Assembly (NCBI GenBank): GCA_945897955.1
Contig: CAMDGQ010000025.1
Coordinates: forward strand, 1 to 51,230
Reading direction: 5' to 3'
Source of the DNA: Tepidiphilus sp. J10
Lineage (GTDB): Bacteria; Pseudomonadota; Gammaproteobacteria; Burkholderiales; Thiobacillaceae
Length of the DNA stretch: 51,230 nucleotides
In this document: positions 1 to 8,350 of the stretch, one piece after another
How the letters are laid out: every line of letters begins with the position of its first letter
Position numbering within the stretch: the first letter of the stretch is position 1
Position numbers and translations under genes: made by a program
The notes under the pieces: model-generated
Database searches by the model: none
Told to the model about the DNA's origin: nothing
The model's input: only the letters and a program-made list of their open reading frames with translations

Positions 1-165
1 CAACTGTCCGGCGCCGGCGGTCTCGGTTACGACCTGCGTGAACCGGCAACCTCGACCGGCCTGTGCAACAACTGCCACGGCTCGGAAAACAACAATGGTC
101 TCGTAGGCATCCATGATCGCCATCGCGGCGAGGCTACCTGTAACAACTGCCACATAAACCGCTGA
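1..165 (+). CDS. Multihaem c-type cytochrome, C-terminal end (partial)
   Basis: Frame 1 is open from the first base to a TGA at 163-165. The 54 visible residues contain two CXXCH haem-attachment motifs (CNNCH at about codons 22-26 and 47-51), with extra histidines between them that could be distal ligands. Two haem sites in so short a tail indicate a multihaem cytochrome, exported and located in the periplasm or at the outer membrane, and used in electron transfer. The N-terminus, signal peptide and number of haems lie outside the window, so the family cannot be named. A terminator follows directly. Confidence 0.85.
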   Translation, partial: QLSGAGGLGYDLREPATSTGLCNNCHGSENNNGLVGIHDRHRGEATCNNCHINR

Positions 166-198
166 TCAATACGGGGCGCCCTGGCGCCCCCCCTCAGC

Positions 199-230
199 AA
201 GGCCCGGACGATTCTGTTCGGGCCTTTTTT
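199..230 (+). terminator. Rho-independent terminator after cytochrome gene
   Basis: The arms AAGGCCCG (199-206) and CGGGCCTT (219-226) flank a 12-base loop and end in a run of six T (225-230). A second GC-rich hairpin, GGGGCGCC (173-180) with GGCGCCCC (183-190), precedes it. Together they end the cytochrome transcript. Confidence 0.85.
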
Positions 231-375
231 CATGCCCCGTCCACCCGTTCCGCAAGCCATTGGAGCGGCCGCACGAACCACCGTCAGGCAGCGACAATAT
301 GTCGCAGCCGGGGCTTTTGCGCGGGGCGTGCCGAACAGTTAGCATTGTTTCAAGCATCAAACCCGGAGTACCGTG

Positions 376-3141
376 ATGAACTGGTTCAGCAATCTGCTGC
401 GCAAACCCACCCCCAAACCCCTGCCAGCGACACCCGCACCAGTCGTGGCGAAACCCGTACCTGTTGTCGATTTCGATGCACTGCGTCGAGCGCTCGCCGC
501 CGCATCGGGCGATGAAGCCGTCCGCCAGGCCGCCGCCGAACTCGGTCGCGCCCTCGCGACAACACTGCAATCACCGCGCAGCGATGATCCGCCGGCGGTC
601 TGGGCCGTCGCCATCAACCAGGTCGGCAATCGCCAGATCGCCAGCGGCTGGCTGGCCGATCTGCATGGCGATATCTGGCTGGGCGAGGTTGCCGCACATA
701 GCCGGATTGCCGAAATCAGACTGGCCGCCGCGCAACGGATCAATGCCTCGGAAGTGCTCGAACAGGTAGCCCACGACAGCCGCGAGAAGGACAAACGCGT
801 CTATCGGTATTGCACCGATACACTGCGCCAGCGCCAGCAGGCGGCCGAACAAACGCGTCGAAGCGCGGAACTTGAAGCAGCGCTGCGGCAACTCGTCGGC
901 GAGACGCCGTTGCCTTTGTCGCGCCTGCTGATACTGGAGAAGGAACTCAAGGCGTTGCGCGCCGACGTGAAGGACGCCAGCCTCGACGCTTGCGATGCCT
1001 TGCTCGAACAGGCACGCACGCACCTGCAACAGGAAACCCTGGCTCTGCGTGACTGGCAATTGCGTCAGACCGACGCCACCGCGCTGTTGTCGGAATGCAA
1101 TGAATGCGAGTTCGCCGACAACGAAGCGCTGGAAATCCTGCGCGGAAAATTCGACGCCCTCGCCCGGACCATGGCGGCATTCCCCGCCTGGCTGACGGAA
1201 CCGCAAGGTGACAGCAAACTGGCGGCCATCGAGGCGCGTCTGGCCGAACTGTCCGCCGATACCGACAAGGCCCGCGCCTGCGCGGATTTCCTCGCCGCTT
1301 CCGGACTGGATGCGGTATCCGACCCGGAATCCTTGTTGAATCTCTCGGCGGCATGGAGCGCGCTGCCGAAACCGGCGCATGCTGCCACGCGCACCGGACT
1401 GGAAGCGCAGTGGCAGAACTTGCGCCGCCCGCCTCCGGCAGCAGCCCCTGTGGTCAATCCGGCGCCCGCCGACGTGACCCAGGAGTCGGCGGATGCAGTG
1501 GCGGACGAAGCCGCTAAAGCACCCAAAGCGCCGAAAGCGCCGCCGCGAAAAATTGATCAGGAAGCCATGCGCGCCCTGCTCGATCGCTTGGAACAACATC
1601 TGGAAGCGGGACATCTGGCGGATGCGGAGGCAACCTGCAAGGAAATTGATACGCTGACTGCGGGCGCGCAGGCGCCGGGCGGACTCGATGCGCGTATGCA
1701 ACTGGCGCTTGCAGCGCTGGGCGAACTGCGCGGCTGGGCGCGCTGGAGCACGACGCAGGCGCGCGACCGCCTGGTGGCTGCGGCGGAAGAACTTGCCGTC
1801 GGCGAGCACGACATCGACAAACTGGCAGCCGAAGTCCCTGCCTTGCGCGAAGAATGGAAGCGGCTGAACGCGACCGGCCCGTCCAGCAAGAGCCAGTGGG
1901 AAAGTTTCGACGCTGCTCTGGAGAAAGCCTTTGCACCGGTTACCGCGCGGCGCGCCGAGGAAGCCGGCCGCCAGGCGGAAGCCTGCGCTGCGCGCGAAGC
2001 CCTGTGCGCCGAATGGGAAGCCTGGCTGGAAAGCATGCCCTGGCAGCATGCCGACTATCTGGTGATCGAGGTGCGTCGCCAGGAAATCATCCAGCAGTGG
2101 CGCGCTGCGCCGCCGCTCAGCTTCCGCGACGAGCGTATCCTGCGCAAGCGTTTCGACAGCCTGATCGCCGCGATCGACGCGCGCCTGGACGTGGCGCGCG
2201 CCACGGAAATCGAACGCCGCGAGCAGATCATCGCCGCCGCCGAGGCCGTGCTCGGCAAACCGGATTCGGCGCAAGCCACAACAGAAATCAAGGCATTGCA
2301 GCAAAGCTGGCGCGACCAGGCGAGTCCGCTGCGTCTGAAGCGCGGCGACGAGCAGAAGCTTTGGCAGCGTTTCCGCGCCGCCTGCGATGCGGTATTTGCC
2401 CGCCGCGATGCGCTGCGTGCCGAGCAGGCCGCCCAGCGCGCTGAAAAGGTGGCGCAGCGGGATGAACAGCGCCAGGTCAGACAAGCCTGTCTTGACGCCT
2501 TCGCCGCATCGCTGGAGACGCTTGAAACAAAAGATGTCAAAGCCGCACTGGACGCCTTCCGCAAGGAATGGGGCGAACTGCGCGGTGGCGCACGTGAAGC
2601 CGCCGACGCACTCGATACGCGTGCACGCGAGTTGCAGCAGCAAGCCAACCTGCGCCTGGCCGATGTGCGCCGGCAGAAGGTGCGCGGCCGCTACGAAACG
2701 ATCGCACGCAAGGCCGAACTCGCAATGAGCGTGGAAACAGCGGCGCTCGCCGGTGACCCCGCCGCCGCCGCCGATGCCGCGCGCCTGGCCTGGACGCATT
2801 TGCCGCGCCTGCCGGCGCCGGTTGAAAGCCCGCTTGCGCAGCGTCTGACCGCAGCATTCGATGCCAATGCCGAAAGCCTGTCGATAGGTGCCGCCAGACG
2901 TGAAGAAATGCTGCTCGACATGGAAATCGTGCTCGATCTGGCTTCACCCGAATCCCGCGCCGAGCAGCGGCGCGCGCGCCAGATCGCCCGCCTGCAAAAG
3001 CGTTCCGACAAGCCGGCGCCGGTCGAAGCGGAAAGTCTGCTGACGGGCTGGTATGCAACGGCAGCCTCCGCCGATCCGGAAGCCGATGCGCGCATCCAGC
3101 GCGTGGTGGACAAGCTGGTCGATATCGCGCTGACCGCATGA
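376..3141 (+). CDS. DUF349 domain-containing protein
   Basis: A long soluble protein of about 921 residues, highly charged and rich in Ala, Glu and Arg, with helical repeats of the DUF349 type (recurring W-x2-W/LP-x-L elements such as LREEWKRLNATG). Multi-copy DUF349 proteins of this size are common in Rhodocyclales-like betaproteobacteria. No signal peptide or membrane segment is seen. GTG at 373 is immediately followed by ATG at 376. GGAG at 365-368 has the better spacing to 376, so I chose the ATG. The stop overlaps the start of the PilZ-like gene (ATGA at 3138-3141), so the two are translated together. The biochemical role of DUF349 is not established. Confidence 0.85.
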   Translation: MNWFSNLLRKPTPKPLPATPAPVVAKPVPVVDFDALRRALAAASGDEAVRQAAAELGRALATTLQSPRSDDPPAVWAVAINQVGNRQIASGWLADLHGDIWLGEVAAHSRIAEIRLAAAQRINASEVLEQVAHDSREKDKRVYRYCTDTLRQRQQAAEQTRRSAELEAALRQLVGETPLPLSRLLILEKELKALRADVKDASLDACDALLEQARTHLQQETLALRDWQLRQTDATALLSECNECEFADNEALEILRGKFDALARTMAAFPAWLTEPQGDSKLAAIEARLAELSADTDKARACADFLAASGLDAVSDPESLLNLSAAWSALPKPAHAATRTGLEAQWQNLRRPPPAAAPVVNPAPADVTQESADAVADEAAKAPKAPKAPPRKIDQEAMRALLDRLEQHLEAGHLADAEATCKEIDTLTAGAQAPGGLDARMQLALAALGELRGWARWSTTQARDRLVAAAEELAVGEHDIDKLAAEVPALREEWKRLNATGPSSKSQWESFDAALEKAFAPVTARRAEEAGRQAEACAAREALCAEWEAWLESMPWQHADYLVIEVRRQEIIQQWRAAPPLSFRDERILRKRFDSLIAAIDARLDVARATEIERREQIIAAAEAVLGKPDSAQATTEIKALQQSWRDQASPLRLKRGDEQKLWQRFRAACDAVFARRDALRAEQAAQRAEKVAQRDEQRQVRQACLDAFAASLETLETKDVKAALDAFRKEWGELRGGAREAADALDTRARELQQQANLRLADVRRQKVRGRYETIARKAELAMSVETAALAGDPAAAADAARLAWTHLPRLPAPVESPLAQRLTAAFDANAESLSIGAARREEMLLDMEIVLDLASPESRAEQRRARQIARLQKRSDKPAPVEAESLLTGWYATAASADPEADARIQRVVDKLVDIALTA

Positions 3142-3455
3142 ACCGGATCGAACTTCGCGGCGAGGCCAGACGCACTTTCACGGAGCCGCCGAAAGGCGTT
3201 TTCACGGTCATCACGGGCGGTATCGAGCACCCGGTCATCGCCGTACACGACGTCTCGTCCTCCGGCATCCGCGTGCAGGTCTCGCAGGCGCTGGGCGTGG
3301 CAACGCATGTCAGCGTGCATTACCGCCACGACCGGCTCGACCTGAATCTGAACGGCATCACCTGCTGGGAAATGCCGGTGGATGGAGAGGTCGGCGCGTC
3401 GCGCATGGTCGGTATCGACCTGTTGACACCCACCGTGCTGTTCACCCTGCTTTAG
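3138..3455 (+). CDS. PilZ-domain protein (putative c-di-GMP receptor)
   Basis: The product is 105 residues. It has an R-x3-R motif near the N-terminus (RGEAR, residues 7-11) and a DVSSSG sequence about 30 residues later. These match the RxxxR and (D/N)xSxxG motifs by which PilZ domains bind cyclic di-GMP. The length fits a stand-alone PilZ domain. The ATG overlaps the stop of the DUF349 gene by four bases, which implies translational coupling. The window encodes at least one GGDEF-EAL protein that could make or degrade the ligand, but no direct partner is evident. Confidence 0.75.
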   Translation: MNRIELRGEARRTFTEPPKGVFTVITGGIEHPVIAVHDVSSSGIRVQVSQALGVATHVSVHYRHDRLDLNLNGITCWEMPVDGEVGASRMVGIDLLTPTVLFTLL

Positions 3456-3547
3456 GGATCGGCAGCAATAACCTGAACGCACTGACCGCCGCGACTTCAT
3501 GCGGTCGCGCGGGTAAAATCGCCGCCTTTCGTCCTACCGCCCAGATC

Positions 3548-4960
3548 ATGGTCCGCACCCGTTTCGCCCCCTCTCCCACCGGCTATCTGCATATCGGCGG
3601 CGCGCGCACCGCGCTGTTTTCCTGGGCTTACGCCCGCAAGATGGGCGGCGAATTCATTCTGCGCATCGAGGACACCGACCAGGAACGCTCCACCAAGGCT
3701 TCCGTGCAGGCCATTCTTGACGGCATGGCCTGGCTCGGCCTCGACTGGGACGAGGGTCCGTATTACCAGATGCAGCGCATGGAGCGGTACAAGGAAGTGG
3801 TCGATCAACTGCTGGAGGAAGGCCACGCCTATTATTGCTATGCCAGCAAGGAAGAACTCGACGTCATGCGCGAAGCGCAGAAGGCGCGCGGCGACAAACC
3901 GCGTTACGACGGACGCTGGCGGCCGGAAGCCGGAAAAACCTTGCCGGAGCCGCCGCATGGTGTCACTCCGGTGATCCGCTTCAGGACGCCGCAGGACGGG
4001 GTGGTCACCTTCAACGACATGATCAAGGGGCCGATTTCGGTCGCCAACAGCGAACTCGACGATCTGGTCATCGTTCGCGGCGACGGCGTGCCGACCTACA
4101 ACTTCGGCGTTATCGTGGACGACTGGGACATGCGCATCAGCCACGTCATCCGAGGCGACGACCATGTCAACAACACGCCGCGCCAGATCAACATCCTGCT
4201 TGCGCTGGGCGCGCCGATTCCAACCTATGCGCATGTGCCGATGATCCTCGGCAATGACGGCGAGCGTCTGTCGAAGCGGCATGGCGCGGTGTCGGTGCTG
4301 CAATACCGCGAGGAAGGCTTTCTGCCGGAGGCGCTGCTCAACTACCTGGCACGGCTGGGCTGGGGCCACGGCGACGACGAGAAATTCGGCCTCGCCCAGT
4401 TCGTCGAGTGGTTCGACGTCGGCCACGTCAGCCATTCCGCCGCGCGTTTCGACGCCAGCAAGCTGGCCTGGCTGAACCAGCAATATCTGAAGGATGCCGA
4501 CAACGCCCGACTGGGCGAACTGGCGCAACCCTTCCTGCGCGCCCAAGGCATTGACAACGCGACCGGCGACCGCCTCGCCGGTCTGGTCGGCCTGGTCAAG
4601 GAGCGGGTCAATACCGTTACCGAAATGGCCGATGGCCTGCATATTTATTACAAGCAAAACATCGCCAGCGCCGACGACCTTCGCGCCAAACTGCCCAGGG
4701 CCGCGCTGCCTGCGTTCGAGAAGTTGCAGCAGGACTTCGCCGATGTCGCCTGGGAAGCGCCCGCGCTGAGCCAGTTGCTGAAAGACACCGCGCAAGCCTT
4801 CGGCCTCAAGATGGGCCAGATCGGCATGCCGCTGCGGCTGATCCTGTTCGGCACCGCACAAACCCCCGCCATCGACCAGGTACTCTCCCTGCTCGGACGT
4901 GAAGAAACCCTGCGCCGCTTCAATGCCGCCTGGCCGCACGTCCTTGCCGTGGTGGAGTAA
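3548..4960 (+). CDS. gltX: Glutamate-tRNA ligase
   Basis: Class I aminoacyl-tRNA synthetase that charges tRNA-Glu in the cytoplasm. The 470-residue length is normal for the bacterial discriminating enzyme. The N-terminus carries RFAPSPTGYLHIGGARTA, whose HIGG is the HIGH signature, and the second catalytic loop reads LSKRHG (KMSKS class). The Rossmann core and C-terminal anticodon-binding helices follow in order. It appears to be a single-gene unit between the PilZ-like gene and a glutathione S-transferase. ATG at 3548 is the natural start because family members begin directly with the RFAPSPTG block. Confidence 0.97.
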   Translation: MVRTRFAPSPTGYLHIGGARTALFSWAYARKMGGEFILRIEDTDQERSTKASVQAILDGMAWLGLDWDEGPYYQMQRMERYKEVVDQLLEEGHAYYCYASKEELDVMREAQKARGDKPRYDGRWRPEAGKTLPEPPHGVTPVIRFRTPQDGVVTFNDMIKGPISVANSELDDLVIVRGDGVPTYNFGVIVDDWDMRISHVIRGDDHVNNTPRQINILLALGAPIPTYAHVPMILGNDGERLSKRHGAVSVLQYREEGFLPEALLNYLARLGWGHGDDEKFGLAQFVEWFDVGHVSHSAARFDASKLAWLNQQYLKDADNARLGELAQPFLRAQGIDNATGDRLAGLVGLVKERVNTVTEMADGLHIYYKQNIASADDLRAKLPRAALPAFEKLQQDFADVAWEAPALSQLLKDTAQAFGLKMGQIGMPLRLILFGTAQTPAIDQVLSLLGREETLRRFNAAWPHVLAVVE

Positions 4961-5011
4961 ACCCGCGCCCGTTAGAATCCGGCCCCGCTGCTATCAAACA
5001 CGCGTCTTTTC

Positions 5012-5632
5012 ATGCCTCAGAAAATGCAACTCATCGGTTCGCTGACCAGCCCTTTCGTGCGCAAGGTGCGCATCGTCGCAGCGGAGAAATTTATCGATTA
5101 CGAACTGGTGGTCGATGTGCCCTGGGACGAAAACACCCGCGTTCCCGCATACAACCCGCTCGGCAAGGTGCCGGTCTGGGTGCTGGAAGATGGCAAGACA
5201 CTGTTTGATTCGCGCGTCATCGTCGAATACCTGGAGCATGTCAGCCCGGTCGGCCACCTTCTGCCCAAGGACGCGCGTCCGCGCATTGCCGTGAAGCGCT
5301 GGGAAGCCCTCGCCGATGGCGTCTGCGATGCCGCTGCGCTGATCTTTCTCGAACGCAAGCGGCCGAAGGACAAACAGGATCCGGAATGGATCGAACGCCA
5401 GATGGCGAAAGTCCAGGCCGGACTGAAAATGATGAGCGACGACATCGGCAACCAGACCTGGTGTACCGGCGAGTTCTTCTGCCTGGCCGATATCGCCATC
5501 GGCTGCGCGCTCGGCTATCTGGAATTCCGCTTTCCCGAGATCGACTGGCGCCGCACCCACCCCAATCTGTCCGAACTGTTCGATCGCATGATGCAACGCC
5601 CGGCGTTCAAGGAAACCGCGCCGGTGGCGTGA
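5012..5632 (+). CDS. Glutathione S-transferase family protein
   Basis: A 206-residue cytoplasmic protein with a thioredoxin-like N-terminal domain (residues 5-85, beginning LIGSLTSPFVRKVRI, with the cis-Pro segment GKVPVW) and an all-alpha C-terminal domain. The Ser in SPF (about residue 13) is a plausible glutathione-activating residue, as in beta/theta-like bacterial enzymes. The substrate is unknown. It may be transcribed separately from gltX, since TAGAAT at 4973-4978 resembles a -10 element. A second ATG five codons downstream is also a possible start. Confidence 0.88.
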   Translation: MPQKMQLIGSLTSPFVRKVRIVAAEKFIDYELVVDVPWDENTRVPAYNPLGKVPVWVLEDGKTLFDSRVIVEYLEHVSPVGHLLPKDARPRIAVKRWEALADGVCDAAALIFLERKRPKDKQDPEWIERQMAKVQAGLKMMSDDIGNQTWCTGEFFCLADIAIGCALGYLEFRFPEIDWRRTHPNLSELFDRMMQRPAFKETAPVA

Positions 5633-5666
5633 GACGCGGTTCGCGCTTAGGAACGGAAGTACAAAT

Positions 5667-5739
5667 GTAGGATGGGTCAAGCGCAGCGGACCCATCGAAA
5701 CGTGACAATGATGGGTCCGCTGCGCTTGACCCATCCTAC
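5667..5739. repeat. Perfect 30-bp inverted repeat (hairpin element)
   Basis: Arm 5667-5696 is the exact reverse complement of 5710-5739, with a 13-base loop. The arms start GTAGGATGGGTCAAGCGCAG. It lies between the glutathione transferase and the DUF4010 gene and could act as a bidirectional terminator. Its sequence style (TAGGATGGGT with AGCGCAGCG) resembles dispersed intergenic palindromes of proteobacterial genomes. Confidence 0.9.
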
Positions 5740-5813
5740 GGTTCTTGGGCGAGAGAAACAGGATTCGCGGCACACCCGCCGGCATTCCTTCCCGAATTGT
5801 CCATAATCAGGTC

Positions 5814-7058
5814 ATGCCGACCGATCAACTCGCCACGCTCTATCCTTTCCTGACCAGCCTCGCCATCGGCCTGCTGATCGGCCTGGAACGCGAGCGTTCG
5901 CCGGCCGCGCGCGCCGGCTTGCGCACCTTCTCGCTGGTCGCGCTGGCCGGTACGCTGGGCGCGCTGCTGTCCGAAAAAACCGGTGCGCCCTGGGTGCTGG
6001 GGGCCGGGCTGATGGTCATGGGCGGCATGATGGTGGCGACCTATTTCAAGGACACCGACGCGGCAGACCCCGGCACCACCACGGTCGCCGCCGTCGTGGT
6101 CTGCTATGCGCTGGGCGCACTGGTCTGGTTCGATCTGGAGCAACTCGCCGTCACGCTGGCCATCCTGACTACCGCGCTGCTCTACTTCAAACCCGAATTG
6201 CGCGATGTCACGCACAGCCTGACCCGGCTGGATCTGGTTTCCATCCTGCAATTCGCGGTGCTTTCGTTCGTCATCCTGCCCATTCTGCCGAATCAGGACT
6301 ACGGCCCTTACCACGCGCTCAATCCCTACCAGATCTGGTGGATGGTGGTGCTTATCTCCGGCCTGTCTCTGGCCGGATATGCCGCCCTGCGCGTCGCCGG
6401 CCAGCGCCACGGCACGCTGCTCACCGGGCTGTTCGGCGGCATCGCGTCGAGCACCGCGACGACGCTGGCGTTCTCACGGCATGGCCGCGACTCGCCGCAA
6501 CTGGTCAACATGGCGGCGCTGGTCATCCTGCTCGCCAACTGGGTGTTGTTGATCCGCCTGTCGCTGCTGGTGGCGGTTCTGGCGCCCGCCCTCCTGCGGC
6601 CGCTGCTGACCATGCTGGGCGGCGGCGCGCTGGCCGGCCTGGTCGTGCTTTATCTATCCTGGCGGCGGCTCGATAGCCAGAGCAACGCACCGAAACTGGA
6701 GATGAAAAACCCGACCGAAATTCGCGCCGCGCTCAGTTTCGGCCTGCTTTACGCGGTCGTCCTGTTTGCCGCCGCCTGGCTCTCCGATCTGGTCGGCAGT
6801 CAGGGCGTCTATGCCGTTGCACTGGTTTCCGGCCTCACCGATGTTGATGCCATCACGCTGTCTAGCCTGCGCCTGTTCAACCTGGGCAATCTGCGCATCG
6901 ACCAGACCGCCAACGCCATCCTGCTCGCCATCCTGGCCAATATTGCATTCAAAAGCGGCCTGGCCAGCGTCATCGGCGGCGCCGCGCTGGCGCGCCATGT
7001 CCTGCCTGGCATGGCGGCGGTGGCAGGCGGCCTGGTACTGGGCTGGCTGGCGGTCTAG
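5814..7058 (+). CDS. MgtC/SapB-DUF4010 family membrane protein
   Basis: A polytopic inner-membrane protein of 414 residues with about 11-12 hydrophobic segments. The N-terminal block (FLTSLAIGLLIGLERER and the AGLRTF segment) is typical of the MgtC/SapB family, and the C-terminal half matches DUF4010 (SGLTDVDAITLSS near residue 340). Transport or Mg-stress functions are proposed for relatives, but the substrate is not known. I chose ATG 5814 because the frame upstream (to 5745) runs into the flank of the inverted repeat and would add 23 polar residues before the first membrane helix. Its stop codon overlaps the stop of the convergent sigma-54 activator. Confidence 0.85.
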   Translation: MPTDQLATLYPFLTSLAIGLLIGLERERSPAARAGLRTFSLVALAGTLGALLSEKTGAPWVLGAGLMVMGGMMVATYFKDTDAADPGTTTVAAVVVCYALGALVWFDLEQLAVTLAILTTALLYFKPELRDVTHSLTRLDLVSILQFAVLSFVILPILPNQDYGPYHALNPYQIWWMVVLISGLSLAGYAALRVAGQRHGTLLTGLFGGIASSTATTLAFSRHGRDSPQLVNMAALVILLANWVLLIRLSLLVAVLAPALLRPLLTMLGGGALAGLVVLYLSWRRLDSQSNAPKLEMKNPTEIRAALSFGLLYAVVLFAAAWLSDLVGSQGVYAVALVSGLTDVDAITLSSLRLFNLGNLRIDQTANAILLAILANIAFKSGLASVIGGAALARHVLPGMAAVAGGLVLGWLAV

Positions 7059-8227
7059 CTACCTGGCTCACCCCGATAGCGCCTGGCATCGATCCCCAGC
7101 CTGCGGATTTTCGAGCGCAGCGTGTGCGGATTGAGGTTGAGCAGGCGCGCTGCGCCGAAGGGGCCTTCGACACGGCCATGGCATTGCCTGAGCGCGGCTT
7201 CGATGTGGCCGCGAATCGCGTCTTCCAGGTGGCTCGCGGCGGGGCTCGGGGCAGGTTTCGCGACAGCCACTGCCAATGGCGGCGACACCCCCAGCGCGCG
7301 CGCCACTTCCAGCCGCCGGCCGTCACCAAGGATGGCTGCGCGTTCGATCACCGAAGCCAGTTCGCGGATATTGCCGGGCCAGGCATAAGCCGTCAGCAAG
7401 GCCAGGTCGGCAGCGTCCGGCATACGCGGCGGCAGGCCCAGGCGTTCAGCGGCGCGCAGCGAAAAATGCGCCGCCAGCGCAGGGATGTCCTGCAAGCGCT
7501 CGCGCAACGGCGGCAGCGGTATCGGAAACACCGCGATGCGAAACCAGAGGTCTTCGCGGAAAGCGCCATCGCGCACGGCCTGACGCAGGTCGCGATTGGT
7601 GGCGGCAACCAGACGGACATCGACATTGAATCCGCGCTCGCCACCTACGCGCTGAAAACTGCCGTCCTGCAACACGCGCAGCAAACGCACCTGTGCGGCC
7701 AGCGGCAGTTCACCAATTTCATCCAGGAAAAGCGTGCCGCCATCGGCGCGCTCGAACCAGCCCTTGCGGGTGCCGACTGCGCCGGTAAAGCTGCCGCGTT
7801 CATGGCCGAACAGTTCCGAGTCAATTAGTTCGGGCGGAATCGCGCCGCAGTTGACGCGCAGAATCGGGCCGTTGGCGCGGCGCGAATGCGCATGCACCGC
7901 GCGCGCGACGACTTCCTTCCCGGTGCCGGTTTCACCCAGGATCAACACCGGCGCATCGGCGCGCGCAACCTGGCGTACCGCCGCCATCACCTCGCGCAGG
8001 CCGTCATCGGCGCCGACGATGGCTTCATTCAGCCCGGCCCGCTTGAAGCGGAAAGCCTTGCGCTCCTCGCCCAGGCGCATCAGCAGCTGGCGCGCACCGG
8101 AGCCGAGTGAATTGCCGAGTTCGACCAGAAAATCATCAATGCCCGCCTCGTCGCCGCCGCACTGTGCCGCCAGTTCTTCCAGCTTGCTCATGGCATCGGA
8201 ATTCTGTTTTATTTCACTGATTTTCAT
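7055..8227 (-). CDS. Sigma-54-dependent transcriptional activator
   Basis: A 390-residue enhancer-binding protein. A short N-terminal region (about 1-68) that I do not recognise precedes the AAA+ domain. Walker A is GETGTGKE (residues 98-105), the sigma-54 contact loop is GSFTGA (145-150, usually GAFTGA) and Walker B is LFLDE. A Fis-type helix-turn-helix lies at about 345-385. It would hydrolyse ATP to open sigma-54 promoters. It is divergent from the TauE/SafE gene, which has a good -24/-12 promoter, so it is very probably that gene's activator. A palindrome at 8230-8254 just upstream of its own start suggests autoregulation. An alternative start is Met13 (8191). Confidence 0.93.
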   Translation of the reverse strand: MKISEIKQNSDAMSKLEELAAQCGGDEAGIDDFLVELGNSLGSGARQLLMRLGEERKAFRFKRAGLNEAIVGADDGLREVMAAVRQVARADAPVLILGETGTGKEVVARAVHAHSRRANGPILRVNCGAIPPELIDSELFGHERGSFTGAVGTRKGWFERADGGTLFLDEIGELPLAAQVRLLRVLQDGSFQRVGGERGFNVDVRLVAATNRDLRQAVRDGAFREDLWFRIAVFPIPLPPLRERLQDIPALAAHFSLRAAERLGLPPRMPDAADLALLTAYAWPGNIRELASVIERAAILGDGRRLEVARALGVSPPLAVAVAKPAPSPAASHLEDAIRGHIEAALRQCHGRVEGPFGAARLLNLNPHTLRSKIRRLGIDARRYRGEPGS

Positions 8228-8229
8228 CG

Positions 8230-8254
8230 CATTAAATGGTTTTTCCGTTTAATG
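8230..8254. promoter_or_regulatory. Palindromic operator / upstream activator site
   Basis: CATTAAATGG (8230-8239) and CCGTTTAATG (8245-8254) form 10-bp arms with one mismatch around five T residues. The centre lies about 60 bp upstream of the -24 element of the divergent exporter gene and 15 bp upstream of the activator's start codon. The position suits an enhancer site that also controls the activator. Binding is inferred, not shown. Confidence 0.65.
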
Positions 8255-8300
8255 ACCCAGTCTAGTTCAGAACTCACGCACGTACAGGCTCGAAATCGTC

Positions 8301-8316
8301 TGGCACGGCTTATGCA
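8301..8316 (+). promoter_or_regulatory. Sigma-54 (-24/-12) promoter
   Basis: TGGCACGGCTTATGCA matches the sigma-54 consensus, with GG and GC separated by exactly 10 bases and the TGGCACG block perfect. Transcription should start near 8327, about 24 bases before the exporter's ATG at 8351. A sigma-54 activator gene is divergently adjacent. Confidence 0.82.
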
Positions 8317-8350
8317 AGACAGATGCATCCCAACCCGCAAGGAGTCCGTC

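Noticed and set aside
571..2799. Minus-strand open frame of 742 codons opposite the DUF349 gene
   Set aside because: It is the mirror of a high-GC, Ala/Arg-rich gene, with no domain, no ribosome site and Gly/Arg/Gln-rich composition.
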